5,569 nt of DNA. It comes from Pelagibacteraceae bacterium. GTDB lineage: Bacteria; Pseudomonadota; Alphaproteobacteria; Pelagibacterales; Pelagibacteraceae. Positions 1 to 5,569 of this stretch are shown here, one piece after another. The stretch lies in NCBI GenBank assembly GCA_016764285.1, contig JAESSC010000009.1, positions 1 through 5,569 of the forward strand, written 5' to 3'. The notes under the pieces were generated by a model. It saw nothing but the letters and a program-made list of their open reading frames with translations, ran no database searches and had not been told where the DNA came from. Each line of letters opens with the position of its first letter. Within the stretch, counting starts at the first letter, position 1. The position numbers and the translations under genes were made by a program.

Positions 1-1017
1 ATCATCTGGCAATTCTTCTGAAATTGTTTCATCAAATTGGCTATACCATTTATCCAATGTGTTTTCACTTTCAGTAATTAATTTTTCACTCCATTCTAAT
101 GGTTGCTTATAATGGGAGCTCAAAAGAGCTAATCTTACAACTTGTCCATTCACTGTTTCTCTCAATTTCTTAACAGTTACAATATTACCAATAGATTTTG
201 ACATTTTTTCTTTAGCAAAGGTAACATAACCATTGTGTATCCAATAATTTGCAAAATTATCTGTACGATTTGCGCAACGAGATTGGGCAATTTCATTTTC
301 ATGATGAGGAAAAACAAGATCAAGTCCTCCGCCATGAATATCGAATTTTTTGCCCAAGAACTTTTCACTCATAACGGAACATTCTAAATGCCAACCAGGA
401 CGCCCTCTTCCCCAAGGAGAATCCCAGCCTGGATCATTCAATTCAGAAGGCTTCCAAAGAACAAAATCAAGTGGATCTTTTTTAAATTTTGAAACTTCCA
501 CTCTTGAACCAGCAACCAGTTCATCTGATTTTTTATTTGACAATTTTCCATAATCTTTAAAAGAAGATACAGAAAAATAAACATGTTTTTTGTTTTCATA
601 AGCATGTTTGTTTTTTATCAAATTCGTAATCATACTAACCATTTCTTGAATATGTTCAGTTGCTTTAGGTTCAAAGTTTGGTTTTAAGCAATTTAAATAT
701 TTACAGTCTTCGTAAAAACTAGTTGTAATAGTTTTAGTTAATTCTTTAATTGTTTGTTTATTCTTTTTAGATGACTCAATTATTTTATCATCAACATCCG
801 TAATATTTCTAACGTAAGTAATTTTATTTTTGCCATATACTTTCAATAAAAGTCTATATAGGACATCAAAAACCACTAGCGGCCTAGCATTACCAATATG
901 TGGAAAATCATAAACTGTTGGACCGCAAACATACATGCCAATTTTATTATAATCTATCGGCATAAATTTTTCTTTTTTTCTCGATAAGGTATTAAAGAGA
1001 TTTAAATTTTTAGTCAT
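1..1017 (-). CDS. cysS: Cysteinyl-tRNA synthetase, 3' end cut by window edge
   Basis: Class I aminoacyl-tRNA synthetase that charges tRNA-Cys with cysteine in the cytoplasm. The minus frame is open from ATG at 1017 to base 1, giving 339 residues; the family is about 460, so roughly 120 C-terminal residues (the tRNA-binding helical end) lie outside. The Rossmann fold opens with CGPTVYDFPHIGN: Cys31 and the HIGH-type signature HIGN at 40-43. The other zinc ligands are seen as Cys213 (in GWHLECS), His238 and Glu242 (in FPHHENE), with the same spacing as C209/H234/E238 of the E. coli enzyme. FDIHGGGLDL (225-234) and KMSKS (271-275) are intact, so the visible part looks functional. The start is fixed by an in-frame TGA two codons upstream of the ATG. 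There is no clear Shine-Dalgarno, and the ATG lies inside the end of nadE (8-bp overlap), which suggests translational coupling. It is probably the last known gene of a DAHP synthase-nadE-cysS transcript. Confidence 0.96.
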   Translation of the reverse strand, partial: MTKNLNLFNTLSRKKEKFMPIDYNKIGMYVCGPTVYDFPHIGNARPLVVFDVLYRLLLKVYGKNKITYVRNITDVDDKIIESSKKNKQTIKELTKTITTSFYEDCKYLNCLKPNFEPKATEHIQEMVSMITNLIKNKHAYENKKHVYFSVSSFKDYGKLSNKKSDELVAGSRVEVSKFKKDPLDFVLWKPSELNDPGWDSPWGRGRPGWHLECSVMSEKFLGKKFDIHGGGLDLVFPHHENEIAQSRCANRTDNFANYWIHNGYVTFAKEKMSKSIGNIVTVKKLRETVNGQVVRLALLSSHYKQPLEWSEKLITESENTLDKWYSQFDETISEELPDD

Positions 1018-1750
1018 TTTTCATTTTGCAAATAGGAATAGGATTCATTTTATGCAAATTCTTTTTTCTAATTTCTAAGTACTTTTTATATCCAGAGCTG
1101 TTTGGATTTTTCATTGCTTTTTCTAATTCTTCATAAGTCATACCTAGTTGCCTAACATCTGTTCTTCCATCATCCCACAAACCATCAGTGGGTTGGGCTT
1201 TAACAATTTCTTCTAGTACTCCTAAGTATTTGCCCATTTCCCATATTTGGGATTTAGTGCAATCTGCAATAGGTGATATATCAACACCGCCATCTCCATA
1301 TTTGGTGTAAAAGCCAACACCAAAATCTTCAACTTTGTTACCTGTGCCTACTACTATCCCATTGTTTGAAGCAGCTGTCTGATAAAGTGTCGTCATTCTT
1401 AGTCTAGCTCTGGAATTTGCCATACCATGCTCATTATCAAATTGAGTCAATGAAGTTTTAAAAGATTTAAAAACATTATCTAAATCAATTAAATAACTTT
1501 CTACATTTTTAAATTTATTTTTAAGCCATTCTTGATGTTTTAAACTTAAATTGTGCTGTTCTTTTATTTGCTTTATAGGCATAGAAAGTACAATAGTTTT
1601 TTTTCCAGTAAGTGCACAAAGCGTACTTGTTACTGAAGAGTCAATTCCTCCAGAAATACCTATCACTAAAGCATCGGGCTCTTTTAGCATAGATTTGCAA
1701 TAATCGCTTATCCAGCTTTTTATGTATTCAACCATTTCTGATGTTTGCAT
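1010..1750 (-). CDS. nadE: NAD+ synthetase, ammonia-dependent type
   Basis: Last step of NAD biosynthesis: adenylates nicotinic acid adenine dinucleotide with ATP and amidates it to NAD+. At 246 aa it consists only of the synthetase domain; the N-terminal nitrilase-like glutaminase domain of the roughly 550-aa glutamine-dependent form is absent, so by family knowledge it should use free ammonia or a separate ammonia source. Visible motifs: the N-type ATP-pyrophosphatase loop SGGIDSS at 33-39, SRARLRMTTLY at 113-123, GTGNKVEDFGVGFYTKYGDG at 135-154 (substrate/ATP site with the conserved TKYGDGG), DISPIADCTK at 157-166, and the PTDGLWDDG segment at 187-195 near the active-site lid. The ATG at 1750 is preceded by AAAGGA ten bases upstream and by an in-frame TAA at 1769-1771, which fixes the start. 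It follows the DAHP synthase gene by 51 bp and overlaps cysS by 8 bp, so it sits mid-operon. Protein ends in KMKND. Confidence 0.95.
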   Translation of the reverse strand: MQTSEMVEYIKSWISDYCKSMLKEPDALVIGISGGIDSSVTSTLCALTGKKTIVLSMPIKQIKEQHNLSLKHQEWLKNKFKNVESYLIDLDNVFKSFKTSLTQFDNEHGMANSRARLRMTTLYQTAASNNGIVVGTGNKVEDFGVGFYTKYGDGGVDISPIADCTKSQIWEMGKYLGVLEEIVKAQPTDGLWDDGRTDVRQLGMTYEELEKAMKNPNSSGYKKYLEIRKKNLHKMNPIPICKMKND

Positions 1751-1760
1751 AATATTAATA

Positions 1761-1766
1761 TCCTTT
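1761..1766 (-). promoter_or_regulatory. Ribosome binding site of nadE
   Basis: AAAGGA on the minus strand, separated from the nadE ATG by ten bases. It is the clearest Shine-Dalgarno in the window and lies just downstream of the inverted repeat at 1778-1808, so folding of that repeat could leave it exposed. Regulation through this is inference. Confidence 0.6.
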
Positions 1767-1777
1767 TGTTAAAATAG

Positions 1778-1808
1778 ATCTTAATAATTAAAATTCAATT
1801 ATTAAGAT
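1778..1808 (-). repeat. 12-bp perfect inverted repeat at DAHP synthase stop / nadE leader
   Basis: ATCTTAATAATT at 1778-1789 is exactly complementary in reverse to AATTATTAAGAT at 1797-1808, with a 7-base loop (1790-1796). On the minus-strand transcript the hairpin includes the last two codons and the TAA stop (1804-1802) of the DAHP synthase gene and ends about 11 bases before the nadE ribosome binding site. It is followed by CUAUUUU, a poor U-tract. The stem has only one G-C pair, so it is weak as an intrinsic terminator; it could be an internal attenuator, an RNA-processing or 3'-end stabilising element, or chance in AT-rich DNA. The perfect arms are seen directly; the function is not. Confidence 0.5.
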
Positions 1809-3181
1809 GCTGCTTGAATAATATTCTTTGAATATTGAGAGTTTTTCTTAATCTCGTCTGAAATTAAGAAAGCTAGTTCTAATGCTTGATTTGCATTAAG
1901 TCTCGGATCACAATGGGTGTGATATCTATGCGATAAATCCTTTTCGGATATTTTTTGTGCACCACCAATGCATTCTGTAACGTTTTGACCTGTCATCTCT
2001 ATATGTAAACCACCTGCGTAACTTCCTTCTGCTTGATGAACAGCTAATACTCTTTTTACTTCTTTAAAAATATTATTAAAAGGTCTGGTTTTAAATCCAT
2101 TGGCAGATTTAATTGTATTTCCGTGCATAGGATCACATGACCAAACAACATTTAGACCTTCTTTCTTGATTGCCCTAATTAATTTAGGTAAAAATTTTTC
2201 AACATTATTTGCTCCAAATCTAGATATAAGAGTTATTCTACCTGGCTCATTATTAGAATTTAAAATATTGCAAAGTTTAATTAATTCTGAATCTTTTAAA
2301 GTTGGTCCGCATTTTATACCAAGCGGGTTTTTGATCCCCTTGCAAAATTCAACATGGCCACCGTTCGTCTGTCTTGTTCGATCACCAATCCAAACAAAAT
2401 GTGCTGAAGTGTCATGATATTCTCCTGAAGTAGAGTCAATTCTAGTCATAGCTTGCTCGAATGGTAAGAGTAAAGCTTCATGAGAAGTATAAAAATTTAC
2501 CGTTCTTAACCTTCTATTACTTTCTGGATTGATTCCGCAAGCTTCCATGAAAGATAGTGCGTCACTTATTTTATCTTCAATCTCTTTAAATTTTTTTCCT
2601 TGAGGACTTTTATTTACAAAACCTAAATTCCATAAATGAACTTTCCTCAAATCAGCGTAACCTCCTTGTGAAAAAGCTCGCAGCAAATTCAAAGTTGAAG
2701 CTGATTGTGAATAAGCTTTAAATAACCTCATTGGATCAGGCTTTCTAGCTTTTTCACTAAATTCAATTCCGTTTATGTTGTCTCCTAAGTATGCTGGAAG
2801 TTCTTTTCCATCTTTAATTTCTATGGGTGAGCTTCTTGGTTTAGAAAATTGTCCAGCTATTCTTCCTACTTTGACTACCGGCAAAGCAGCAGAAAAAGTT
2901 AAAATTAGAGCCATCTGTAAAATAACTTTAAAAGTGTCTCTAATATTATCAGGGTGAAACTCAGCAAAACTTTCAGCACAATCTCCAGCTTGTAAAAGAA
3001 AAGCTTTACCTTCAGCCACTTGTGCAAGTGATTTTTTTAAAGATATAGTTTCTCCAGCAAATACCAATGGTGGAAAAGAACTTACTTTTTTCAAAACCAT
3101 ATTAAGTTTCTTTTCGTCCTCATACTCGGGAATATGCTTAACTGGATAATTTCTCCAACTATTTAATGTCCATTTTTTCAT
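1802..3181 (-). CDS. Class II DAHP synthase (3-deoxy-7-phosphoheptulonate synthase)
   Basis: Condenses phosphoenolpyruvate and erythrose 4-phosphate to DAHP, the committed step of the shikimate pathway to aromatic amino acids. It is 459 aa from ATG at 3181. Two codons upstream is a possible TTG start (3187), but AGG at 3190-3188 gives a six-base Shine-Dalgarno spacing to the ATG and none to the TTG, so the ATG is preferred. Counting from the TTG, the metal ligands are Cys70 (QAGDCAESF), His355 (DPMHGNT), Glu397 (GGLHIEMTGQN) and Asp427 (HCDPRLN), which map with constant offsets onto Cys87, His369, Glu411 and Asp441 of the M. tuberculosis enzyme. The PEP/phosphate-binding Arg109 (VGRIAGQFSKPRS), Arg270, Lys292 and Arg323 are also present. 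One deviation: WIGDRTR where the usual class II motif is WIGERTR. Class II belongs to the plant/bacterial aroF/aroG naming mix, so no symbol is given. It is the probable first gene of the nadE-cysS operon, diverging from pgl across 70 bp. Confidence 0.96.
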   Translation of the reverse strand: MKKWTLNSWRNYPVKHIPEYEDEKKLNMVLKKVSSFPPLVFAGETISLKKSLAQVAEGKAFLLQAGDCAESFAEFHPDNIRDTFKVILQMALILTFSAALPVVKVGRIAGQFSKPRSSPIEIKDGKELPAYLGDNINGIEFSEKARKPDPMRLFKAYSQSASTLNLLRAFSQGGYADLRKVHLWNLGFVNKSPQGKKFKEIEDKISDALSFMEACGINPESNRRLRTVNFYTSHEALLLPFEQAMTRIDSTSGEYHDTSAHFVWIGDRTRQTNGGHVEFCKGIKNPLGIKCGPTLKDSELIKLCNILNSNNEPGRITLISRFGANNVEKFLPKLIRAIKKEGLNVVWSCDPMHGNTIKSANGFKTRPFNNIFKEVKRVLAVHQAEGSYAGGLHIEMTGQNVTECIGGAQKISEKDLSHRYHTHCDPRLNANQALELAFLISDEIKKNSQYSKNIIQAAS

Positions 3182-3187
3182 GTTCAA

Positions 3188-3190
3188 CCT
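3188..3190 (-). promoter_or_regulatory. Ribosome binding site deciding the DAHP synthase start
   Basis: Minus-strand AGG (within CTTAGG) followed by TTGAAC and then ATG, a six-base spacing. It would abut the alternative TTG start directly, so it argues for ATG at 3181. It is only a three-base core, so the support is modest. Confidence 0.45.
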
Positions 3191-3196
3191 AAGGTC

Positions 3197-3225
3197 TATA
3201 TAAGGTATACAAGTAAAAAAACCAA
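3197..3225 (-). promoter_or_regulatory. Candidate sigma-70-type promoter for DAHP synthase-nadE-cysS
   Basis: On the minus strand, TTGGTT (3225-3220) and TATATA (3202-3197) are separated by exactly 17 bases, with a T-run in the spacer. The matches to TTGACA and TATAAT are 3/6 and 4/6. Transcription would start about ten bases before the AGG, leaving a very short leader. In AT-rich DNA such boxes arise by chance, but correct spacing in the only available gap supports it. Confidence 0.35.
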
Positions 3226-3251
3226 GTTTGAATGTACCTGTTAGTTAAAAA

Positions 3252-3938
3252 ATGGCTAAATTTACAAAAATAATTCAAGAAAATAACGAAAATTTTTTAA
3301 TAGAAAAATTCATAAGATTATTTTGCGGCAAATTAAACAAAAAGTTCAAAAGAAGAAGCAGATTTTCTTTTGTGCTTACTGGTGGAAAGAGCCCAATTAA
3401 GCTTTATAGACATCTTGCTAAAAATAAAAACATACCATGGAAAAAAATTGATTTTTTTATTGGTGACGAGAGATATGTAAAAGAAAATTCTAAATACTCA
3501 AACATTCGTATGTGCAGAAAATATCTGCTCAGTAAAATTAGAATTTCGAATCGGCAAATATACAAAATAACAACTAATCAAAAATCTATTAAAAAAGATG
3601 CTCAAGATTACGAAAAAACAATTAAAAAATACTTTTTAAAAAAAAAAGTAGTTTTTGACCTGGTTCTATTAGGACTTGGTCAAGATGGGCATATAGCATC
3701 TTTATTTAAAAATAATATAAATAAAAAACTCAAAAATAACGTTGATTTTATTATTAAAAAAGATTTTGCAAGAATTACATTAACTCTCAAATGTTTGAAC
3801 AATAGTAAGTCAATTTTTTTGTGGGCTCCTGGTAAAATAAAATCAAATATTATAAAAAAAATATGCTTAGACAAAGAGTTCCTATATCCAGCTTCTTTTT
3901 TAAAAGTAAAAAATAATTTCTTATTCCACAGTAACTGA
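3252..3938 (+). CDS. pgl: 6-phosphogluconolactonase
   Basis: Hydrolyses 6-phosphogluconolactone to 6-phosphogluconate, between glucose-6-phosphate dehydrogenase and either the Entner-Doudoroff or oxidative pentose phosphate route; cytoplasmic. At 228 aa it is of usual length for the short (DevB/SOL) family. Motifs in order: LTGGKSPIKLY at 42-52 (the SGGSTP phosphate loop), FIGDERYV at 69-76, SNIRM at 83-87, LVLLGLGQDGHIASLF at 137-152 (normally GMGxDGHTASLFP, with the catalytic-site His147), and RITLTL at 174-179. The start is the first possible ATG because TAA stands in frame at 3246-3248; no Shine-Dalgarno is seen. The protein is strikingly basic: 42 Lys and 11 Arg against 16 acidic residues. 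It has an A10 run at 3638-3647. No zwf or edd is next to it in this window. Its last 18 bp overlap the convergent glmS. A glucosamine-6-phosphate deaminase is a related fold, but the DGHIASLF and GDERYV motifs favour pgl. Confidence 0.9.
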   Translation: MAKFTKIIQENNENFLIEKFIRLFCGKLNKKFKRRSRFSFVLTGGKSPIKLYRHLAKNKNIPWKKIDFFIGDERYVKENSKYSNIRMCRKYLLSKIRISNRQIYKITTNQKSIKKDAQDYEKTIKKYFLKKKVVFDLVLLGLGQDGHIASLFKNNINKKLKNNVDFIIKKDFARITLTLKCLNNSKSIFLWAPGKIKSNIIKKICLDKEFLYPASFLKVKNNFLFHSN

Positions 3939-5569
3939 TTTTGCTAAGTTTCTTGGTTTATCAATATCACAATTTTTTAATGATGCTACGTGATAAGCTA
4001 ATAACTGTAATGGAATTGTCATCAGAAATGGCGTTAAATAATCATCGGTCTTTGGTATTTCTAATGTAAATCTCACATTCTCACTAATAATATTAGTGCT
4101 TTCATTTGTTATTAATATTACCTTTCCTCCTCTTGCTATGACCTCCTGCATATTTGAGATCGTTTTCTCGAAATATTTATCCTTTGGCGCTAAAACAACA
4201 ACGGGTAAACCTTCTTCAATTAAAGCAAGTGGACCGTGTTTCATTTCCCCAGCCGGGTAACCTTCAGCATGTAAGTAGGATAATTCTTTAAGTTTTAATG
4301 CTCCTTCTAAAGCTATTGGAAAAGATAAGCCACGACCTAAAAACATTGCACCTTTTACCTTTAAAAAATCTTTCGCAATAACTTGGACTTGATCCTGACA
4401 TTTCAAAACATCTTTTATCAACGAAGGAAGTTTTTTAAGTTCACTTATTTTATTAACATAATCTGTTTGGGATATTTCTTTTCTAACTTCAGACATTTTA
4501 AGAACTAAAAGATAAAGAACTAACATTTGGCCTATAAATGCCTTGGTTGATGCAACTCCTATTTCAGGACCCGCATGAATGGGCAAAACAAAATCTGACG
4601 TTCTAGCTATAGAGCTTTCAACAACATTAACAATAGCACAGGTTTTAACATTATTTTTTTTACATAGATCAAGAGCAGCATATGTATCGGCAGTTTCTCC
4701 TGATTGTGATACAAAAACATATAAATTTTTATTATCAAACTTTAGTTTTCTGTATCGAAATTCTGAAGCTATATCAATTTCAACAGGAATATTTGTAAGT
4801 TCTTCAAACCAATATTTTGCAGTCACGCAAGAATGATATGCAGTGCCACAACCTATTAAAATTATTTTAGTAATATCTTTAGGTTCGATTGGAAAGTGAT
4901 ATAAATTTATATCTTGTCTTAATTGATCAACATACTCTTTTATGCAGGTTTGAGCCGTAACATGCTGCTCATTGATTTCTTTGGACATGAAATCTTTATG
5001 ATCCCCTTTATCTGTAATATGTTTATCATCAGAAAGTGTTAAAACCTCTTTGTTGATCTTAATATTTTTTGAATTATAAAACTCTACTTTATTGTTCGAT
5101 AAAACACATATATCTCCATCGTCTAAATAAGTAATTTTATTTGTCATTGACTTAAGTGCATAGGAGTCTGAGCCAAGATAATTTTCCTCATGACCATATC
5201 CTACTGCTAGTGGACTTCCTCTTCTCGCCCCGACTACGATATTATTGAATTTCTTAAAAATAATACCTAAGGCAAAACTACCATGAAGTTTTTCTAATGT
5301 TTTATGAATTGCATTTATAATGTCGAAATCCTTTAGTAAGTCGGTTAGTAAAAATGTTATAACCTCAGTATCGGTTTGTGATTTAAATTTATATCCTTTA
5401 TTTTCTAAATCTTTTTTCAAATCATTTGAATTTTCAATAATACCATTATGTACAACCGAAACCTGTTCTGATGAATGTGGATGTGCATTTACTTGGCTTG
5501 GCACTCCATGAGTTGCCCATCTAACATGACCTATTCCTAAAATACCTTTTGATGGATTTTTAAATAAAA
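3921..5569 (-). CDS. glmS: Glutamine--fructose-6-phosphate aminotransferase (isomerizing), 5' end cut by window edge
   Basis: Makes glucosamine 6-phosphate from fructose 6-phosphate and glutamine, the entry step to UDP-GlcNAc for peptidoglycan and lipopolysaccharide. 548 residues are visible; alignment to the 609-aa E. coli enzyme suggests about 58 are missing, including the start and the nucleophilic Cys. Counting from the first full codon (5567), the glutaminase part shows HVRWATHG (14-21), NAHPH, VVHNGIIEN with the oxyanion Asn41-Gly42, and TDTEV with Asp66. The linker is DKGDHKDFMSKEI. The first SIS domain has GCGTAYHS (from about 239), SQSGETADT (from 287) and GPEIGVASTKAF; the second has GRGLSFPIALEGALKLKE (catalytic Glu near 428), EMKHGPLAL (His near 444) and the C-terminal AKSVTVE with Lys543, the Schiff-base-forming lysine. 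CGTA replaces the CGTS of E. coli. Everything visible looks intact. Any leader or riboswitch would be outside the window. It ends convergent with pgl, overlapping 18 bp. Confidence 0.97.
   Translation of the reverse strand, partial: LFKNPSKGILGIGHVRWATHGVPSQVNAHPHSSEQVSVVHNGIIENSNDLKKDLENKGYKFKSQTDTEVITFLLTDLLKDFDIINAIHKTLEKLHGSFALGIIFKKFNNIVVGARRGSPLAVGYGHEENYLGSDSYALKSMTNKITYLDDGDICVLSNNKVEFYNSKNIKINKEVLTLSDDKHITDKGDHKDFMSKEINEQHVTAQTCIKEYVDQLRQDINLYHFPIEPKDITKIILIGCGTAYHSCVTAKYWFEELTNIPVEIDIASEFRYRKLKFDNKNLYVFVSQSGETADTYAALDLCKKNNVKTCAIVNVVESSIARTSDFVLPIHAGPEIGVASTKAFIGQMLVLYLLVLKMSEVRKEISQTDYVNKISELKKLPSLIKDVLKCQDQVQVIAKDFLKVKGAMFLGRGLSFPIALEGALKLKELSYLHAEGYPAGEMKHGPLALIEEGLPVVVLAPKDKYFEKTISNMQEVIARGGKVILITNESTNIISENVRFTLEIPKTDDYLTPFLMTIPLQLLAYHVASLKNCDIDKPRNLAKSVTVE

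Larger units (their letters stand above)
3182..3251. promoter_or_regulatory. Divergent intergenic region between DAHP synthase gene and pgl
   Basis: Seventy bases separate two genes read outward, so promoters for both must lie here or inside the neighbouring coding ends. No strong operator-like repeat is evident. On the pgl side there is no Shine-Dalgarno before the ATG, only an A-rich TTAAAAA stretch. A weak plus-strand -10-like TATACA at 3206-3211 has only a poor -35 (TTCAAC at 3183-3188). Confidence 0.5.

Noticed and set aside
177..553. Short open frames on both strands in the first 600 bases
   Set aside because: They overlap the continuous cysS frame, which carries the zinc ligands and KMSKS; the short frames have no family features.
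1..1017. cysS as a pseudogene, since no complete gene is seen there
   Set aside because: The minus frame was translated codon by codon from 1017 to 1 without a stop and with all motifs present; it is only cut by the window edge.
2100..2417. 105-codon plus-strand open frame
   Set aside because: It is antisense to the DAHP synthase catalytic region, has no ribosome binding site or recognisable motif, and the opposite strand carries clear enzyme motifs.
3185..3187. TTG as the DAHP synthase start
   Set aside because: It adjoins the AGG directly with no spacing, while the ATG two codons on has proper spacing.
3680..3874. 64-codon minus-strand open frame within pgl
   Set aside because: Hydrophobic-looking shadow of the lysine-rich pgl (AAA/TTT complement), not an independent membrane peptide.
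4082..4098. 17-base near-perfect palindrome CACTAATAATATTAGTG
   Set aside because: It lies in the middle of glmS coding for the STNIISEN region, is short and A/T-rich, and has no regulatory context; chance is likely.
4579..4836. Plus-strand open frames inside glmS (also 5320-5511)
   Set aside because: Antisense to the conserved SIS and glutaminase domains, without start signals or motifs.
5502..5504. GTG as the glmS start
   Set aside because: The codon is inside the glutaminase motif RWATHGVPSQ; the frame stays open to the window edge and continues the family sequence, so it is an internal Val.
1..5569. Mobile element, CRISPR, tRNA or defence system
   Set aside because: Gaps between genes are only 51 and 70 bp and contain none; no transposase, spaced direct repeats or cloverleaf was seen, and all five genes are core metabolism.

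Overview
The window reads as an ordinary, very compact stretch of a small AT-rich bacterial chromosome, most likely from a marine alphaproteobacterium of the SAR11/Pelagibacterales kind. This is inferred from the strong A/T bias (some 60-base lines have only about 20% G+C), lysine- and asparagine-rich proteins, almost no intergenic DNA, and alphaproteobacterial-style proteins (CysRS with an HIGN signature, class II DAHP synthase). The lineage is an inference from composition and motifs and was not tested by phylogeny.

Layout, left to right. (1) 1-1017, minus strand: cysteinyl-tRNA synthetase (cysS), cut by the left edge so that its C-terminal quarter is missing. (2) 1010-1750, minus: ammonia-type NAD+ synthetase (nadE), whose 3' end overlaps the cysS start by 8 bp. 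(3) 1802-3181, minus: class II 3-deoxy-D-arabino-heptulosonate-7-phosphate synthase, first enzyme of the shikimate pathway. The 51-bp gap to nadE holds a 12-bp perfect inverted repeat that begins inside the coding end. (4) 3182-3251: a 70-bp divergent intergenic region, the only place in the window where promoters for both directions must lie. (5) 3252-3938, plus: 6-phosphogluconolactonase (pgl), unusually lysine-rich. (6) 3921-5569, minus: glucosamine-6-phosphate synthase (glmS), cut by the right edge so that about 58 N-terminal residues, including the catalytic Cys, are missing. It overlaps the pgl end tail-to-tail by 18 bp.

The genes are core metabolism: aromatic amino acid entry, NAD synthesis and Cys-tRNA charging in one probable operon (DAHP synthase -> nadE -> cysS), then hexose-phosphate oxidation (pgl) and amino-sugar/cell-wall precursor synthesis (glmS) as a convergent pair. 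No RNA gene, mobile element, CRISPR array or defence gene was seen. I found no sign of a novel multi-gene system. The points worth a second look are the inverted repeat at the DAHP synthase stop codon, the tight overlaps, the composition of pgl with its A10 tract, and the shared divergent promoter region.
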